Position numbers and translations under genes: made by a program. Below are positions 39,742 through 39,800 of a stretch of 39,800 nucleotides of DNA, in pieces. The stretch's first letter is position 1; each line of letters opens with the position of its first letter. A model generated the notes under the pieces. That model was given only the letters and a program-made list of their open reading frames with translations. It was not told the origin of the DNA and did no database searches. Origin of the DNA: Alistipes sp. (GTDB lineage Bacteria; Bacteroidota; Bacteroidia; Bacteroidales; Rikenellaceae); NCBI GenBank assembly GCA_017517705.1, contig JAFWYM010000001.1, forward strand, positions 1 to 39,800, read 5' to 3'.

Positions 39742-39800
39742 GAGGCGGCTACCTACTCTCCCACCTAAATAGGCAGTACCATCGGCGTGAGTGAGCTTAA
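39742..39800 (-). rRNA. rrf: 5S rRNA, 3' part (cut by window edge)
   Basis: The minus strand reads GATGGTACTGCC-TATTTAGGTGGGAGAGTAGGTAGCCGCCTC at its 3' end, matching the conserved helix/loop region and 3' stem of bacterial 5S rRNA. About 59 of some 110 bases are inside the window; the exact 3' end is approximate by a few bases. 23S and 16S genes should lie beyond the right edge. Confidence 0.92.

Overview
The window comes from a member of the Bacteroidota, most likely order Bacteroidales; an Alistipes/Rikenellaceae-like genome is my best guess from protein style and moderately GC-rich coding sequence, but the sequence alone does not prove it. Support comes from repeated Bacteroidales-type promoters (TTTG or TTG, 19-21 bases, TAnnTTTG), many SPII lipoproteins, a TonB-dependent receptor with an N-terminal carboxypeptidase-regulatory-like domain, DUF4296 and DUF5689 proteins, a reverse rubrerythrin, and a two-domain (TGS plus uridine-kinase-like) nucleoside kinase.

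Layout. 1-8048: gcvP (cut by the left edge) and a nucleoside kinase on the minus strand; a lipoprotein 5'-nucleotidase and rnhB on the plus strand; then a lone, convergent glycoside hydrolase family 2 protein whose catalytic residues look replaced. 8142-11604: a tight cvpA-rsgA-trmH-aminotransferase run. 11605-12758: an AT-rich lipoprotein gene and an intergenic region with several inverted repeats. 12759-23100: ten tightly packed plus-strand genes, probably one operon mixing envelope and housekeeping functions (flippase, holB, folK, lipoprotein, Ig-like lipoprotein, PorT-like barrel, rbfA, LolC/E-type permease, DUF4296 lipoprotein, amidohydrolase), closed by a terminator. 23160-30864: surface lipoproteins, a membrane protein, and peroxide-defence genes (reverse rubrerythrin, glutathione peroxidase) around a small AraC regulator, plus tRNA-Cys(GCA). 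31173-34687: a probable metal-handling cassette (PqqD-like protein, His/Cys-rich exported protein, TonB receptor with a Cys cluster in the plug, exported HMA protein). 34890-36396: two overlapping DUF5689-type lipoproteins. 36463-37059: a second small AraC regulator.

37060-39741 has no credible gene. It is a 2.4-kb array of composite palindromic repeats: 14 copies of a GGGTATTA palindrome, 11 copies of one hairpin arm, 6 copies of the complementary arm, and larger duplicated blocks. It ends next to the terminator and 3' part of a 5S rRNA on the minus strand, so an rRNA operon reads into the window from the right.

The most unusual items are the repeat array beside the rRNA operon, the apparent GH2 pseudoenzyme, the metal cassette led by a PqqD protein with no radical-SAM partner in view, the 114-bp inverted repeat at 12525-12638, and two near-identical terminators 11.6 kb apart. 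All function calls come from reading motifs by eye; no database search was run.
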